Below are positions 14,148-21,604 of a stretch of DNA of 64,000 nucleotides, piece after piece. The translations under genes were made by a program, and so were the position numbers. Position 1 is the stretch's first letter. Each line of letters begins with the position of its first letter. Under the pieces are notes generated by a model that had not been told where the DNA came from, made no database searches, and saw only the letters and a list, made by a program, of their open reading frames with translations. The DNA comes from Haloferax sp046557615 (GTDB taxonomy: Archaea; Halobacteriota; Halobacteria; Halobacteriales; Haloferacaceae), in the NCBI RefSeq assembly GCF_046557615.1, contig NZ_JBKIII010000001.1:310001-374000 (forward strand), in the 5' to 3' direction.

Positions 14148-15193
14148 GCGACGACCTCGAGAAACTCGCGCCCGACCGAGCGGTGAGAATGTACCTCGAC
14201 GCTCGGCGAGACGAACTCGCAGACTGGACGCTGAAATCTCACAAGTACCGACTCGGTGCGTTCGTCCAGTGGTGCGAAGAGAACGGCATCGACGACCTCA
14301 ACGACCTGACCGGACGCGACCTGTTCGAGTACCGCATCTGGCGTCGGGAAGGGAACTTCGATGTCGAAGATGGCGAGTCGCCGAAGGCGATTGCCCCGGT
14401 CACGCTGAAGACGCAGCTGACCACACTTCGTGCTTTCCTCCGATTCGCGGCTGACGTGAATGCTGTCCCCGAAGACTTCTACGAGCGCGTTGCGCTCCCG
14501 AAGATTTCCGGCACGGCGGACGTGTCCGACTCGACGATTAACCCAGACCGTGCGCCTGCGATTCTCGACTACCTTCACCGCTACCACTACGCCTCCCGGC
14601 GGCACGTCGTGTTCGCACTCCTCTGGGAGACGGGCGCTCGAATGGGTGCGATTCGTGGCCTCGACCTGCGCGACCTCGACCTCGAGGGACACAATCCAAT
14701 CATCCAGTACGTCCACAGACCGGAGACTGGAACTCCTATCAAGAACGGCTACAGTGGCGAGCGCCACAACGCTGTTTCTGACCGGGTTGGTCGAATGCTC
14801 CAGGCGTACATCGACGGCCCTCGCATCGACAAGCGCGACGAGAATGGACGACGTCCACTGCTCACCACCACGCAGGGGCGCGCCTCGACGAGTACGATTC
14901 GGCAGGACGTGTACTGCGTCACTCGTCCCTGCTGGATTGCGAAAGGGTGCCCGCACAATCGGGACATGGAGACCTGCGAAGCAGTCCCTATCGGGAGTTC
15001 GAGCAAGTGCCCGTCGTCCCGTTCTCCCCACGACGTTCGGAAGGGGGTGGTGACGCTCTATCGTCGGGAGGAAGTTCCTCGTCGAGTTGTATCAGATCGC
15101 TTAGACGCCAGTGACCAGGTGCTCGACAAGCACTACGACAAACGCGGGGAGCGCGAGAGAGCCGAACAACGCCGAAATCACCTGCCTTGGTAA
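14144..15193 (+). CDS. int: Tyrosine recombinase / provirus integrase
   Basis: 349 aa. An N-terminal SAM-like core-binding domain (about 10-105, with T-L-K-S-H-K-Y-R-L) is followed by the catalytic domain with R166 (E-T-G-A-R-M-G-A-I-R), a candidate Lys near K200, H296-x-x-R299 and nucleophile Y331 in L-D-K-H-Y-D-K-R. Between K and HxxR lie C263, C269, C278 and C289, a likely zinc-binding insertion. It should catalyse site-specific recombination between the 14-bp att cores. The gene ends 62 bp before attR, and overall design resembles SNJ2-type pleolipoviral integrases. Confidence 0.92.
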   Translation: MSDDLEKLAPDRAVRMYLDARRDELADWTLKSHKYRLGAFVQWCEENGIDDLNDLTGRDLFEYRIWRREGNFDVEDGESPKAIAPVTLKTQLTTLRAFLRFAADVNAVPEDFYERVALPKISGTADVSDSTINPDRAPAILDYLHRYHYASRRHVVFALLWETGARMGAIRGLDLRDLDLEGHNPIIQYVHRPETGTPIKNGYSGERHNAVSDRVGRMLQAYIDGPRIDKRDENGRRPLLTTTQGRASTSTIRQDVYCVTRPCWIAKGCPHNRDMETCEAVPIGSSSKCPSSRSPHDVRKGVVTLYRREEVPRRVVSDRLDASDQVLDKHYDKRGERERAEQRRNHLPW

Positions 15194-15255
15194 AATGAAG
15201 GGTAGCTTCAAATCGCTGGTTTCGGTGGTAGTTTATATACCCCGGTTTCGCAACC

Positions 15256-15269
15256 CCTGCAGCGCCCAT
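15256..15269 (+). repeat. attR core (14-bp direct repeat)
   Basis: CCTGCAGCGCCCAT, identical to 2446-2459. Here it follows unrelated TTTCGCAACC instead of the tRNA T arm, so only the tRNA 3' fragment is duplicated, as expected for insertion into the tRNA end. Confidence 0.88.
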
Positions 15270-15320
15270 CCACCTTTTTACTTCGTTGGGTTTCCTCACG
15301 AGCCTTCGGCTTCGTTCGCG

Positions 15321-15370
15321 GTACTCGACCAGTCCATGTTCAACAGTGTAGCGAGGTGGTCTCGCAATCG
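15321..15370 (-). pseudogene. Decayed fragment of a PhiH1-like repressor gene outside attR
   Basis: These 50 bases align with 13430-13479 inside the provirus repressor gene, with about 43 of 51 aligned positions equal, one deletion and one insertion. On the minus strand one frame gives R-D-H-L-A-T-L-L and another gives E-H-G-L-V-E-Y-R-E, together matching R-E-H-L-A-T-L-L-E-H-E-L-V-E-Y of the intact protein, so a frameshift splits it. No start or full wing remains. It lies 52 bp beyond the right att core and probably marks an older element at the same tRNA. Confidence 0.65.
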
Positions 15371-15473
15371 GTGTACAGAACATGCACGTTGTTCCCTTAC
15401 TTCTCACCCACCCCGACCCGGCGCGCCTCCTTCACCTCACCCATTCCACGAGAGAATCACGAAGGCGCGCACA

Positions 15474-17153
15474 CTATATCGCGACGAGTGAGCCCTTGCC
15501 TTTCGGGAACGTGAGTATCACAGTGGTCCCGTCGTCGTCCGCCTCGAATTGGAGGTCGCCACCCCATCTGGTCGTACACCAGTAGGTGAGCCAGAGGCCG
15601 AGGCCCTGACTGTGATTGAGTGACGTCTCTCTCTCGGCACCCACGGCATCCTGCTCGATTTCGGGTATGCCGGGTCCGTTGTCAGCGATTTTGACCCGGA
15701 ACTCAGCCTCGTCTGCTTCGATTGTAATCGCGACTCGGGGTGTCTCCGAATCGTTGTGTTCGATTGCGTTGTCGATGAGATTTTCAACGGCGAGTCGGAG
15801 AGTGTTCGATTCGATACCTGTGAGGGAGGCTTCGAGAGGTAGTTCGACGGTGAACTCCGCGTCAGGATGGGTGGTTTGCTGGTCGGCGACGACGTCGTGT
15901 AGGTGCGCAACGAGGTCGATAGTCGCCCCCTCGTCCGAGGTGTTGGCGTACACGTTCTCGATTTGTTTTGCTTTGTTCGCCAGTTCGAAGAAATGTTCGA
16001 CCTTCTCTCGGAGAATCCGTGCTTCTTTCGCCTCGTCGCCGTCGAGTTTCGATTCCAGTTCGCTCGCGTAGCCGAGGACGACGTTCATATCGTTTCGGAG
16101 GTTGTGCCGGAGGACGCGGTTGCTCACGCTGAGTCGTTGTCTCGATACGTACAGCCCGGTGATGTCTCGCATGAGTACGAGCGTGCCTACCCGTTGGCCG
16201 TGATGGGCAGCCACCGGCGACACTTGAAATTGATACACTCGCTGTTCACCGTCGTGGGTCACACTTATCTCCGAGTCGTGGAGTGCGTCGAGTCCGCCCG
16301 TGGGAAACAGTTCTCCGAGCGACGCACCGATTCGAGGGGTCGGTGTGAGAACTTGTGCCGCAACGCCGAGGACATCGATAATCTCTCCGTCGTTGTTCAC
16401 GATGAGGAGTCCGTCACCAGCTTCGTGGAACGCTTGTTCGCGTGCGATCGGGGTCAGGTGCAGAAGGTCGAACTGGAAGAGCGCAAGTCCGAAAACGATA
16501 CCCGTGAACGCGAATATGAAGGGAGTCAGGTCGAGCGCAGGAATCGGACTGTAGCCGAGTGTAAACACGATATGGGTGATGAACGGCGGTATCGCCCCTG
16601 CGACCAGTAAGCCGACTTGCTTCTGATAGACGGGTGCAACTTTCGTCGCGTATTGGATGAGGATGACGATGCTGAGCGTGACAAGAGAGTACGAGTAGCC
16701 GATATGGACCAGGTATCCGATACCGAATTCGAGAGCTGTGACGGACGCAAGCGGCGTTGTGACTAGTTTCGCACCCGTCCAGGCAAGGTGGTGAACGGGA
16801 TTCGTGATGCAGAGCAGGAACCAGACGAGTGGTTCGACCGCGAGGAGCGCAACCCGGTCACGTGAGAGCCATCTGTCGTGGCCGGAGTAGGCGAGCGCGA
16901 ACAGGAGAAAGGCGGCTGGAATGACCCCGGCAACACCGAGGGTGATTCGTTGATAGAACAGTTGCTCACTGAAGGTCCCGTATCCGAGTTGTATCGCGTA
17001 GGATATCGACCACGCGACGAGTGCGACCTCTTGAACCGTAAACTGGAGTGCCATCCGCTTGTTCCGGTGACGTAACGAGTAGAGGGCGACGAGGCCCGAG
17101 ATGAGTGAAGCTATGACGCCGAGTACTGACGCCGTTGTAAGGCTCCACACCAT
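15474..17153 (-). CDS. Seven-TM histidine kinase with PAS domain
   Basis: 559 aa. Seven hydrophobic helices (about 5-25 to 210-230) form the N-terminal 7TM sensor of haloarchaeal histidine kinases. A PAS domain (about 235-335) follows, then the dimerisation/phosphoacceptor helix L-R-H350-N-L-R-N-D-M-N and an ATPase domain with N-box E-N-L-I-D-N-A-I-E-H-N, D-N-G-P-G-I-P and G-L-G-L-W-L. It should autophosphorylate on H350 in response to a membrane or intracellular cue. No response regulator gene is adjacent, which is common in Halobacteria. It is the first intact host gene after the provirus. Confidence 0.88.
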   Translation of the reverse strand: MVWSLTTASVLGVIASLISGLVALYSLRHRNKRMALQFTVQEVALVAWSISYAIQLGYGTFSEQLFYQRITLGVAGVIPAAFLLFALAYSGHDRWLSRDRVALLAVEPLVWFLLCITNPVHHLAWTGAKLVTTPLASVTALEFGIGYLVHIGYSYSLVTLSIVILIQYATKVAPVYQKQVGLLVAGAIPPFITHIVFTLGYSPIPALDLTPFIFAFTGIVFGLALFQFDLLHLTPIAREQAFHEAGDGLLIVNNDGEIIDVLGVAAQVLTPTPRIGASLGELFPTGGLDALHDSEISVTHDGEQRVYQFQVSPVAAHHGQRVGTLVLMRDITGLYVSRQRLSVSNRVLRHNLRNDMNVVLGYASELESKLDGDEAKEARILREKVEHFFELANKAKQIENVYANTSDEGATIDLVAHLHDVVADQQTTHPDAEFTVELPLEASLTGIESNTLRLAVENLIDNAIEHNDSETPRVAITIEADEAEFRVKIADNGPGIPEIEQDAVGAERETSLNHSQGLGLWLTYWCTTRWGGDLQFEADDDGTTVILTFPKGKGSLVAI

Positions 17154-17234
17154 GTTCTACTACTCCCTCTCGCAGTACTGATAATAGGTATTGTGCAAAC
17201 TTCGAAATCCCACGCTCACACCCGTGTTGGAGGG

Positions 17235-17383
17235 GTGCTTCGAATCGCTATCCTCGCCTACCTCACCTGGGGTACTGGCTGGGCGACGACATCCGTTCGG
17301 GGAAGGTGCCGTTCGCGTCATTCGAAGCGGTAGCTCCCGAAGCACCACCCGAATCGGTCGAGGTGCCGGAGGAGGGCGAAAAC
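17235..17383 (+). other. Gene-poor gap with a possible frameshifted ORF remnant
   Basis: In the 230-bp gap between the kinase and the small membrane gene, a GTG at 17235 opens I-A-I-L-A-Y-L-T-W-G-T-G-W. A neighbouring frame continues Y-W-L-G-D-D-I-R-S-G-K-V-P-F-A-S-F-E-A-V with haloarchaeal codon character. A single indel would join them into a small membrane protein. It may be a remnant or chance. Confidence 0.2.
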
Positions 17384-17686
17384 TCACTTCACCGTCACGT
17401 ACGTCAAAAACCCAATCGCCACGACCTGCAACGCTCGCAGCCCCAAAATCGCCTGCTGCACAACGGGCGTGCCTGCATAGAGCATCTCCGTACTGAAGAA
17501 GAAGAAGATGGCAAGCAAATTCTCGAGCAGCAACGTGACACCGAAGGCAATCAAGCCGAGTGTCAGCGTCGATTCGAACGTCCGGTAGTTGCGAATCCAG
17601 ACGGCCGTCAAGACGGCCAAGAGCAGGATGCTGATGCCGGAGAGAACAGTCGCAATCGTGAGGAGTGGGCTCATCGCCATGGTCAT
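17384..17686 (-). CDS. Small three-TM membrane protein paired with HTH gene
   Basis: 100 aa with three hydrophobic segments (about 7-29, 41-64 and 78-98). It overlaps the preceding winged-helix gene by ATGA (17683-17686), so the two form one operon. Haloarchaeal genomes often pair a roughly 100-aa membrane protein of this kind with an ArsR-like HTH. Function unknown; a membrane sensor or anti-regulator for the HTH partner is plausible. Confidence 0.8.
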   Translation of the reverse strand: MTMAMSPLLTIATVLSGISILLLAVLTAVWIRNYRTFESTLTLGLIAFGVTLLLENLLAIFFFFSTEMLYAGTPVVQQAILGLRALQVVAIGFLTYVTVK

Positions 17687-17958
17687 TCTATCTGTTTCAA
17701 AATCGTCTCGAATTGGTCGCGGTGCTGTTCGAAGCGGTCGGTAAGGAAGTACATCGTCCCGTACCCTTCCTCGCCTTTCTCGACGATATCGTGTTCGACG
17801 AGCAAGTCGAGGTGGTACCGGACGGTGTTGTAGTCGATGTCGAGGCTTTCCGATAGCTGGTTGGCGTTACGGGGGCGCTCCGAGAGCGAGCGGATAAGCT
17901 TCGCTCGGGTCGTACCGCCGCGCGTTCCGGCCAGTAGATACCAGAGCGCCTTCTCCAT
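17683..17958 (-). CDS. ArsR-type winged-helix transcriptional regulator
   Basis: 91 aa, a single winged helix. R-A-K-L-I-R-S-L-S-E-R-P-R-N-A-N-Q-L is followed by the recognition helix Y-N-T-V-R-Y-H-L-D-L-L and wing G-Y-G-T-M-Y-F-L-T, then a C-terminal dimerisation helix. No metal-binding cysteines are present, so it is not a classical metal sensor. First gene of a two-gene operon with the 100-aa membrane protein. Confidence 0.85.
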   Translation of the reverse strand: MEKALWYLLAGTRGGTTRAKLIRSLSERPRNANQLSESLDIDYNTVRYHLDLLVEHDIVEKGEEGYGTMYFLTDRFEQHRDQFETILKQIE

Positions 17959-18007
17959 CGAGGGTCGTCCCTTCGTTCTGAGAGGAGTCCTAAATACGTA
18001 GTCATCG

Positions 18008-19522
18008 TTAGCGGACGGTTCGGGTCACCCACCCCGACGGTCCGTTGGGGAAGGGTGAAGCTTCTTCGCGCGATTGGAGTTCACCGGTGCCGTCGGTCGC
18101 TCGGACGACTACTTCGTGTTCTTCGGGCGGGGCGGTGTACGTGTAGGACCACTGCCGCCACACGTCGGTTCCGGGGAGGGGTTCGGAGAGGTCGGCATCG
18201 TTCCACGAACCGCCACCGTTGATGGAGACTTCGACGCGGTCGATACCGCGCGTTCCGGCGTAGGCGTGGCCTCCGACTTCTCTGCGTCCATCGCCGAGGT
18301 CGTTGATGACGTGGAGTTTGGCGACGGTGTTGACCGGGCCGGTGCCGTGCCATCCGCGTTTCTCCCAGTAGCCATCGACCTCTTGTTCGAGGATTTCGAT
18401 TTCGGTGAGCCACTTGACGTTGATTTCACCCCAGTGGCCGGGGATGAGCGCCCGTGCGGGGTAGCCATGACCGCGGGGAAGGGGGCCGCCGTTCATCCCG
18501 AACGCGAGAAAGCCGTTTTCGAGGGCGGGAAGCGGGAACTCTTCGTAGAAGCCGTCGGATGCTCGGAGCATCACACAGCAGTTCTCGGCGGGGCCAGCGG
18601 GTTCGACGAGGTCCATAATCGAGATGCCAGTCCAGAGCGCCGTATCCATCTTCTTGCCGTTGAGAGCTTCGCCGACACAACGAAGTGAGACGAACTGGTG
18701 TTCGACTTCACGGCTGACGATATCCTCGTATGTGTAGGACAGTTCCCGTTCGACGTCGCCGGTGACTTTCAGCGACCACTCGGCGGCATCGAGGTCGGGG
18801 TCGGTCGAGTTGATGTCTACTTGGTAGAACTCGTCGCTGATGAGCGGTTCGAGGCCCGAGACGGTGAGCGATTTCTCGGATGCTTCGGCGAGGAGGGCGT
18901 CGACGTCGGGGCCTGCCCACGGTTCGCCGACATCGAGCGATGCCGATTCAGATTGGTCGGTCACACGCGACCCGAGCAGGTAGCCACCGAAGACGAGCGG
19001 AATCGAACTCGCAATCGCGGCGAGAACTCGGCGTCGGCCGGGTGACTGGGTTGCAGAGGAGTCAGTGGTCGTTCCGACTGCACCGGGGGTGATGAGGTCG
19101 GCAACCAAGACGACGATTCCTGCGGCCACACCAGCCACGAGTGAGGGTTGGAATGCTCCGGTGATTCCGAATGCAATCGCAGCGGTCAGTAGTAGAGAAA
19201 CCACGCCAGCGACGCGGTATTCGACGTACTTCTCGACCCAAAATCCAAGGAGTGCGGCGATGGCAAAGAGTAACACCGACAGGCCCAACGCCATGACGGT
19301 GTTCAACTGGTCCCCCAGGTCGCCGAGGACGAGGATGCTGAAGGTGATGATTTCGCCCGGGAGCGTTCGAGCCAGGAATCCTGCAATGGCACCGGCGATG
19401 AACACCGGGGTAAACGACGCAATGGCGAACGAACCAGCGACGCCCGCGAGTCCTGCGAACAGTGCGACGACGAGCGACTCGATTCCGAGCGAAAATCGTC
19501 GCTGTCCCGCGTCTTGTGTCAT
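18008..19522 (-). CDS. Molybdopterin-dependent sulfite-oxidase-like enzyme with membrane N-terminus
   Basis: 504 aa. The first ~150 aa form four or five membrane helices; another helix near 167-186 precedes the enzyme domain, which is therefore likely outside the cytoplasm. The oxidoreductase part has the molybdenum-ligand cysteine C282 in V-S-L-R-C-V-G-E, then G-F-Y-E-E-F-P-L and G-H-G-Y-P-A-R-A-L-I-P-G-H-W-G, typical of the sulfite oxidase/YedY superfamily. A C-terminal Mo-co dimerisation-like Ig domain (V-E-V-S-I-N-G-G-G-S-W) completes it. Electron acceptor and substrate are unknown. No heme domain is seen. Confidence 0.87.
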   Translation of the reverse strand: MTQDAGQRRFSLGIESLVVALFAGLAGVAGSFAIASFTPVFIAGAIAGFLARTLPGEIITFSILVLGDLGDQLNTVMALGLSVLLFAIAALLGFWVEKYVEYRVAGVVSLLLTAAIAFGITGAFQPSLVAGVAAGIVVLVADLITPGAVGTTTDSSATQSPGRRRVLAAIASSIPLVFGGYLLGSRVTDQSESASLDVGEPWAGPDVDALLAEASEKSLTVSGLEPLISDEFYQVDINSTDPDLDAAEWSLKVTGDVERELSYTYEDIVSREVEHQFVSLRCVGEALNGKKMDTALWTGISIMDLVEPAGPAENCCVMLRASDGFYEEFPLPALENGFLAFGMNGGPLPRGHGYPARALIPGHWGEINVKWLTEIEILEQEVDGYWEKRGWHGTGPVNTVAKLHVINDLGDGRREVGGHAYAGTRGIDRVEVSINGGGSWNDADLSEPLPGTDVWRQWSYTYTAPPEEHEVVVRATDGTGELQSREEASPFPNGPSGWVTRTVR

Positions 19523-19669
19523 GATAGGTGTGAGAAAGCGTGGACACTGAATAGGGATTTTTCAAAATCAGGTCCACATCGGTAGCACGTCCGACTACAT
19601 TCTCTCCCAAGTCTTTCTAGAATTCGACCGTCTGCTGAGTGCGCAACTGACTCGGTTCGCCCCGCCCGA

Positions 19670-20674
19670 TTACAACACCGACTCGAACCGGTCGATGTGG
19701 AACTCGACTGCATCTGCTCCGGCAATCTCGGGATAGCGTGGACGGGTGACGTCGCCATTCGAATCGACCGCCGAGTGTGCAATCGCCGCCAACCGGTACA
19801 CGGGTGAAATCTCGGGATACGGCGTCACCGACTCGTAGCCGGATTTGAACGACGCTCGAAGCGGGTCGGTTTCTGTGACGTACCAGTCGGCGACGAGGTG
19901 TTCGGCTTTCGCAACCGACAGCCCTGGCGCGGCGGCGAGCGGCGCACCCCAATCGAGTATCGCTGAGATTTCTCCGTCTGCGACGAGCGCGTTTCCGGGT
20001 CGGAAATCCCACGGATAGAGCGTCGATGGCGGCGACGCGGGGAGCGTTGCGTCTTCGACTACGGCCGCGAGTGCAGGTTGGATGTGGTCGAATTCGGACG
20101 ACAGTGTCTCGAAACCGGTCTGCGCATACGACGTGAACCACTCGCGCCAGTCGGTCGCTTCGGTTCCTTGCATTCTCGACTCTCCGACACTGTTCAAATC
20201 AAGCGATAGTTCACCGTAGCTAGCAAACGAAAACGAGTCGTGTAGTTCACCAAGCGCTTGACCGAAAGTCCGTGCAATACGGCGTTGGCGGGATGTATCG
20301 AGCGTGACGAACTGCTCGTGCAGGTCGGATCCTGACGCGTGTTCGACGATCGCGTAACCGTGTCCATCGACAGTACCAGTCGCAAGGACGCGTGGAACTG
20401 GAACCGTAGTTCGCTCTCGAATCAGCCCAGAAAGGGCGGTTTCGAGCCGAATACTGTCTATATCGGGCGAGCGTTGGACGACCACGGAGTCCCCGTCAGC
20501 GAACGTGACGATAGCGGTCTGTTTGTGATTCCCACGAGTCGGTCGTGTCACTGACGACACGCTCCGATTCGGGAACTCGCCGGAGATGACCTCCTCGACA
20601 ACGTTCGCTCGCCCGTCCATATCGAACTCGTAGGAAGTCGAAGAAAATAGCCCCGGCGGAACACCGTCAGTCAT
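19670..20674 (-). CDS. Aminoglycoside-phosphotransferase-fold kinase
   Basis: 334 aa, APH/choline-kinase-like. A nucleotide-binding N-lobe (Q-T-A-I-V-T-F, V-V-V-Q-R) and V-P-V-P-R-V-L-A precede the catalytic loop Y-P-W-D-F-R-P-G-N, where the usual His-Gly before Asp is Pro-Trp, and the metal loop A-I-L-D-W-G. Asp and Asn of the catalytic loop are kept, so kinase activity is likely. Its gene follows the HAD gene with an 8-bp overlap, suggesting a kinase/phosphatase pair on the same small molecule. Substrate unknown; antibiotic resistance is not implied. Confidence 0.8.
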   Translation of the reverse strand: MTDGVPPGLFSSTSYEFDMDGRANVVEEVISGEFPNRSVSSVTRPTRGNHKQTAIVTFADGDSVVVQRSPDIDSIRLETALSGLIRERTTVPVPRVLATGTVDGHGYAIVEHASGSDLHEQFVTLDTSRQRRIARTFGQALGELHDSFSFASYGELSLDLNSVGESRMQGTEATDWREWFTSYAQTGFETLSSEFDHIQPALAAVVEDATLPASPPSTLYPWDFRPGNALVADGEISAILDWGAPLAAAPGLSVAKAEHLVADWYVTETDPLRASFKSGYESVTPYPEISPVYRLAAIAHSAVDSNGDVTRPRYPEIAGADAVEFHIDRFESVL

Positions 20675-21353
20675 CTGCGGTGAGAACGGGAGCCAACTCG
20701 TGGAGTGATTCGAAGACGAACTCTGGCTGGTAGCCGTCCATCGACTCGATAATCTCGGGGTCTTCCGGGCACCACGCCGCGCTGAGTCCGGCGTTTTGTG
20801 CGCCTTCGACGTCGAATTTGAGCGAGTTGCCGACGTACAGACTCGCCTCAGCGCGGACCGAAAGCGTGTCGAGTGCGTGGTCGAAGGGGTCGGAAAACGG
20901 CTTTCGTCGGGGCATATCGCCCGCGTAGACGACCACGTCGAATGCTTCTTCGAGACCTAACGCCCCGAGTTTTATCGACTGTCGATGCTCGGGGCCGTTG
21001 GTGATGAGGCCGACGTGCCCGGCGTCTGCGGCGGCGTCGAGCGCGTCTAGTGCGCCGGGTCGGAACGAAACGGCCGTGTGATCAACTATCTCCATGAACC
21101 CCTTTGCGAGCGCAGTCGAATCGACTGCATCGTACCCGTGTTTGGTTGCGACGCGCTCGAACCCCTCTGCGAGGTAGTTTTGCGGATTGTTTGGGTCAGG
21201 CGGCCCAGCGAGCGCCGACCAGAGGTCGCTCGGCGCACCGAAGGCGTCGATTCCGGCAGCGTCGAACGCACCGAAGTAGATGGTTTCCTCACTCTGGTCG
21301 TGTTGGCAGAGCGTCCCATCGAGGTCGAACAGTACTGCGTCGAACGAAGCCAC
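20667..21353 (-). CDS. HAD-superfamily hydrolase
   Basis: 228 aa from GTG 21353, placed so that the Asp box F-D10-L-D12-G-T lies at the usual distance from the start; the Arg-rich upstream extension to 21506 is unlikely. Motif II is L-I-T-N-G, motif III K in R-R-K-P-F, and motif IV G-N-S-L-K-F-D-V-E-G-A-Q. The cap between motifs I and II is helical (subfamily I). Likely a small-molecule phosphatase. Overlaps the phosphotransferase gene downstream. Confidence 0.85.
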   Translation of the reverse strand: MASFDAVLFDLDGTLCQHDQSEETIYFGAFDAAGIDAFGAPSDLWSALAGPPDPNNPQNYLAEGFERVATKHGYDAVDSTALAKGFMEIVDHTAVSFRPGALDALDAAADAGHVGLITNGPEHRQSIKLGALGLEEAFDVVVYAGDMPRRKPFSDPFDHALDTLSVRAEASLYVGNSLKFDVEGAQNAGLSAAWCPEDPEIIESMDGYQPEFVFESLHELAPVLTADD

Positions 21354-21421
21354 AGGATGCCTAGGAGTGGTGAGGATAAAACGGTCGTCCCCCGGATTCT
21401 GAACGGGAACTGGTTCTTTGT

Positions 21422-21550
21422 CTACGGCGGCACGTCGCCGTCTAACTCGTGATACTCCCAGACGTGGTCTTTCAGCTCTGCTTTCGTGGCGAAGTGGTCG
21501 CCGCACAGGTCGCAGGTGAACTCGGATGTGCGCTCGTCGGCGGAACTCAT
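21422..21550 (-). CDS. 42-aa single C2H2 zinc-finger protein
   Basis: Minus-strand ATG 21550 to TAG 21422. The protein is one finger: F-x-C13-x2-C16-x12-H29-x4-H34 with F20 and L26 at the hydrophobic core positions, flanked by acidic ends. Small C2H2 proteins of this size occur widely in Halobacteria and some control growth mode. It lies between the HAD gene and the acyl-CoA dehydrogenase and is short enough to be missed by default callers. Confidence 0.85.
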   Translation of the reverse strand: MSSADERTSEFTCDLCGDHFATKAELKDHVWEYHELDGDVPP

Positions 21551-21604
21551 GGTGAAAAATTGACGTTCGAAGGGCTTAACGACGCGGCCGAACTCGACTC
21601 GTCG

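Larger units (their letters stand above)
2446..15269. mobile_element. Integrated pleolipovirus-like provirus in tRNA-Arg
   Basis: The element is bounded by 14-bp direct repeats CCTGCAGCGCCCAT at 2446-2459 (tRNA 3' end) and 15256-15269, with a tyrosine integrase gene ending 62 bp before the right repeat. Gene order is zinc-ribbon protein, HUH Rep, OB-like small protein, 4-TM protein, small TM proteins, large spike-like membrane glycoprotein, TM protein, signal/TM protein, TM protein, P-loop ATPase, cargo, repressor, integrase. The order membrane protein - spike - ORF6/ORF7-like - ATPase matches the conserved core of Pleolipoviridae, and the integrase-at-tRNA arrangement resembles SNJ2-type (betapleolipovirus) proviruses. 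I see no frameshift in core genes, so it may be functional. Confidence 0.85.

Noticed and set aside
15111..15491. Plus-strand frames spanning attR
   Set aside because: They cross the integrase end, attR and the repressor scar without a conserved feature; composition is not coding-like.
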